Assembly: GCA_019009955.1 (NCBI GenBank)
Contig: CM032228.1
Coordinates: 207,482,501 to 207,546,500, forward strand
DNA: 64,000 bases
Direction of reading: 5' to 3'
Source: Riptortus pedestris
Lineage: Eukaryota > Arthropoda > Insecta > Hemiptera > Alydidae
The translations under genes were made by a program, and so were the position numbers. Positions within the stretch are counted from its first letter, which is position 1; each line of letters begins with the position of its first letter. The notes under the pieces are model-generated. The model searched no databases and was not told the origin of the DNA. It saw only the letters and a list, made by a program, of their open reading frames with translations. Positions 60,400-64,000 of the stretch are shown piece after piece.

Positions 60400-61330
60400 G
60401 TAGGGTAAAAGCGGGTAGTCGGGAGCAAACCGGGTATCTTCTCTTTGCCGTTGTGTGTACTGCAGTCGGGCTGATAACGGAGGAACAACAATCCACCTGT
60501 GAAGAAGAACCAGCGGCCATTATGCCAACTCGTTAGTCGTGCTTGTTTTGTGTCAGTGAGAATAATTCAATTTTCTTGAAACCTGCTTATGATTTTGGTG
60601 CAAAAGGTTTTTGATTGTACTGGGCTCCTATTCCAATTAGAATACAGGCTTGTAGTTCCCTTAGTACAAGTTTTAATTACCTTTATTTTAGCACTAAGTA
60701 ATAGTTATAGCGTTTGGTATGCCCGAATGACGCAATGTTTTATTTAAACTTTACGCGCGGGGTAAAACCGGGTAGCAGCTATGCCATGATTCTCGAAACA
60801 CAAAAAGTATAATTTTACCTAATTTTTTTAAAATTATTTCACAGTAAAATCATGCATAATGACAAACAATATGATAAATCTTGCAATTATGAATTTAGTT
60901 TTTGAAATATATAATTGTTTTGAAATAGCTAAAAAAATTAATGTTGTTATTTATTTAAAGTTTTACTTTATTTTTTTTTATTGTTTCCAAAAGGGGGGGG
61001 TTTGTTTTAAAGCATCAAAAAACATTTTTTATTAACATAAAAACACATTAATTTGATTAAAAATCCTTACATTTTTATTTTCCCATAAGAAAAACATATG
61101 TACCCGGTTTTACCCCACTAGTAGGGTAAAACCGAGCAAAATGACTTTTTACAAAAAAATTAGGGTAAAACTTCTTTAAAAATTTAGATTTTGTTTTTGA
61201 GACTGTAGTTACGTTAACAGATAAGTAGACTTTATTTCAAAAAACCTTACTTTACTTATTTGTGGTAAAAATTGTGGTTTCTGGAAGCCTTCAAACCTTA
61301 GCTACCCGGTTTTACCCCTCATTCCCCTAC
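60400..61330. mobile_element. MITE-like element with GGGTAAAACCGGGTA ends
   Basis: The left end is gtagggtaaaagcgggtag (60400-60418) and the right end is gctacccggttttacccctc (61301-61320) followed by attcccctac. The same motif recurs inside in both directions at 60423, 60759, 61101 and 61121. The inner part is AT-rich from about 60780 on. No transposase frame is visible. The repeated motifs look like transposase binding sites; a pogo/Tc1-type origin is a guess. Confidence 0.55.
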
Positions 61331-61789
61331 GACTATGATCAAGCTGCCATAAAAAAAGGGTATGGATACAGTAAATTGTTACTGAAGTACACCCTCGATT
61401 AAAAATATTGATTTTGTCTAAACGCTGGTTTGAGAAATATTGGGATCTTAGAAGATTCTTCAATTTCCACCGTTTCTAAGCACGTTGCTAAGAGCTCTAG
61501 GCAGATGTAGTATACTTATAATCACTACAGCAATTATGACCAGCCTTGTTGGAGTAACAGAACTAAGCACAAAGGATCCCAGGGATGAGTGACAAAATGC
61601 TCTGGTTACCACTCGAATTGACCAACATACCTGAAAGCTTTGTCTGACATGCGTGAGAAGTCTCAAGATGAGTGCTAACTGAGGATGCGTCAGGCTCAAT
61701 ACCGATGTTGGTATGTCTCAGTACATTGAATGGATCCATTCTGACCAAATTTCAAACATTAAGGTTTCTGATAGTTATTATTATGATTA

Positions 61790-62010
61790 TTGTTTAATAT
61801 TCTCCACTTTTTGTTACTGTGGCTAATTGGGACGGATTATCTACAGGCTACCACCTTTTTCCAGTCTGGGTGGGAGTAAGGATTTTATTTATTAAGTTCG
61901 TCACTAAATAAATTCCCATTGCCCAAGGGAAATCGTACTCGCCACTCTATGTTTACCAGTGAGATTAAGGCCACATCTTTCTAGGTTAACCATGTGAGAT
62001 TAAGACCACC
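61790..62010 (-). repeat. SINE type 1, minus strand
   Basis: Tail (ccactttttgttactgtggc, gctaccacctttttccag, aagttcgtcactaaataaat) and head relic (ggaaatcgtactcgccac, gtttaccagtgagattaagg). The head includes a small duplication: gtgagattaag occurs twice, about 45 bases apart. Confidence 0.75.
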
Positions 62011-64000
62011 TAGTTTTTCATAGTAAGAAGCATTGAAATGAAGAAGAATTAGTAAATACTTCCAAGAATATAATAGATACTTACGAATATAGTAAGAACT
62101 TCCAACCAAGCGTTATAAAGAGTCAAACCTTTTTGACACCCCCGCTCTAGGCAATAAACTTGGTTGAAAAATTGCAGCTGCAGTAGCCTGAAGAAAGAAT
62201 CCATATATGGGGTAGTTGTTGTCCTGCTTAGATGGAAAGTCATCTCGTCAAAGATGACGCAAATATACTTTCTGCTAAAAAATAATGTCAGAACTGTAAT
62301 TAACAATTAGGAGCTTGATACAATTTTCTAGTAGAATCACCTAAAGTGGAGGAAGAAATGGCAAAATTATTAAAGAAAAATTGTTTACTTTCCTAGGAAA
62401 AAATAGCGAGAAAGCTTTTAGCTTAATAAGGGGGACACGGGTATATGAAGGGATGACGTAAAACCTGTATTTTTGAATGTGAAGGACATCAAGTGCAAGA
62501 AACAGAAAATAGTATCAATGAAGCTAATCAAGAACTGGAATGTAACTGAATAAACCAAGAAGATGACAACTAAGACAATTTTGAATGATTTGAAAAAAAA
62601 AATCATAATTCCAGTATTTTTTCCGTATTATTATTACTAAATAGAGTAAATTTTGCTTAGGCACTGCCCGATTCACAAAATAACTTTCAAAACTTAAACT
62701 GGTAACAGAAGCAGCCTTAAAAAAAGAAACTTTTGTTTATACAGAGGGACCATTAAGGGCTGTATTAATTTGAAACGTTTTCTTAGAGACGCAAATTATT
62801 TTAAGAATTTCCAAAGTTTCTCCCCTCCAACAGGAATTCGCTCAGACTAGTGAATTTCATATTGCGTGTTTTTAATATACAAAAGAGCACTCCATGACAA
62901 TACATTAATATACTGTTAAATATAATTTGTTTTGTCAAGGAATTTCTATTTACATTTACAGTTTTACAATAAAAAATACAATAGTTAGAGCTTTTGTTTT
63001 ATAGTCTTAATTTTGTACAACATTTTTATAATTAACAAAAATGTTTCCACATCTATTTTCAGTTGATGGGAACGAAGAAATTAGCAATTCTTTGCTTCCG
63101 CTTTCAACAAGACGAGGCACTTTTCACCTATTTTGCTGTTTAACGAACCAGAATTTAGAAATTTTGATAAAAGTATATATATTGTATTCATGGATAGCTA
63201 ATGGACATTACTTTTAAAAGCTTTCGTGTTAAGTAATAAAGCCAAAGTTGTTAAGTTTAGGTGGAAAAAAGCTCCAAAGTCTTGAACGAAGAATTATTAA
63301 TTCCTAATTTTCTCATTTCGTTAGTAAATCTGGAAATTTCCCCCCCCCCTCACGCCAACGCTTTATATTGAACATTATTTGAATCTACTTAAAATCCTAA
63401 ATAGTTTTTTTTTTTTTTTAAGGTCTTGACTCTTGGCCCAAAGTTCGATAAAGTTCATCTTTGAGATTTCTAGATCATATATTAGCCCTTTCAGGGAAGT
63501 AAACAATGGATACAAAAAAAATGAAATTACTTGTTATTTACTTTTTTACTGGCCTTATATAAAATAATACTGTAACAAAAGCCATTAAATGTCTACTTTC
63601 TTTTCCCTTTTTTATTGGTTGCCTCATATAATGTTTTTATGTGATGTTAGGGGGATTCCTTAGATATGAAATTTCCGTATGTGAATGAGACAGGACGTGG
63701 AAAGCATTTCATTTTACTTTGATTAATTTTCCCTACGATTTTCTGTACTTCATAGTTACTGAATTTTATTTCCATTAAATAAAGAGAATTTTCAGAACTG
63801 CTAAAGATAAAAAAATGTCCATTTGTTTTAATAGGCCATGAATGGCCAAGACTTACCACATAGCGTCATGTACATGCAGTATTCTAATTGCATATGGTGG
63901 CATTACATACCTAAGTACCTCGTTTATCGAGGTTGTACTTATTCGCATAACGATGCTTAATGTGAGCAGGAGAAGGATAGAAGTCCAACCTCAAATCCTT
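62011..64000. other. No gene recognised
   Basis: AT-rich DNA with short frames that have no domain. A 17-base segment, gaacgaagaaattagca, at 63071 is also present at 60255, a hint of another dispersed repeat. Confidence 0.45.

Noticed and set aside
60276..60491. 71-codon minus-strand frame
   Set aside because: It spans the foldback and the end of the MITE-like element, so the openness reflects GC content and not coding.

Overview
The window looks like non-coding, repeat-dominated nuclear DNA from an animal. It is visibly AT-rich, has no dense gene layout, and carries at least four classes of eukaryotic transposable element, many microsatellites and one large satellite array. The tRNA-headed SINEs with a shared 3' tail, together with the Helitron, piggyBac, Harbinger and Penelope-type relics, fit a mollusc and most likely a cephalopod (octopus-like). 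That assignment rests on recall of SINE architecture, not on a search, and is only moderately confident. No rRNA, functional tRNA, CRISPR array or prokaryotic operon is visible.

Layout. 0-10 kb: old SINE tail, a decayed GIY-YIG (Penelope-type) coding fragment at 4.5-4.8 kb, a CTAG-ended element at 6.5-7.1 kb, and two tandem copies of a dispersed repeat called here family A (7.6-9.1 kb). 9.5-12.5 kb: two long SINEs and two family A copies. 12.5-24 kb: a full-length SINE with a 47-base A tail, more family A, a (GT)n(GA)n tract, and several short protein-like stretches followed by good splice donors that may be exons of unidentified host genes. 24.6-28.0 kb: a 3.4-kb AT-rich satellite with a two-part higher-order unit. 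28-37 kb: SINEs, a 1-kb CA-rich cryptic repeat, a decayed unidentified coding stretch (32.3-32.95 kb) and a diverged tandem duplication (35.7-36.65 kb). 37.9-38.6 kb: a PIF/Harbinger deletion derivative with long terminal inverted repeats. 43.3-44.05 kb: a family A copy bracketed by a perfect 31-bp inverted repeat. 44.5 and 51.1 kb: two 327-bp inverted arms. 46.1-47.06 kb: a piggyBac derivative that keeps only the two ends of its transposase. 48.7-49.3 kb: a probable solo LTR with TATA box and initiator. 51.43-56.77 kb: an almost complete Helitron with both termini. 58.55-59.39 kb: a long pyrimidine tract. 60.2-61.3 kb: a foldback and a MITE-like element.

How it works together. Nothing here forms an operon or pathway. 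The only near-complete gene is the Helitron Rep-helicase, on the minus strand. It is broken by several frameshifts, one stop codon and probably an internal deletion, and it appears to contain a 145-bp GT-AG intron. The other transposase remnants are ends-only derivatives that would need enzyme supplied in trans. The most unusual material is family A. Its copies share a 20-bp perfect palindrome at one end, a small hairpin at the other, and a (TA)n microsatellite always at the same internal place.
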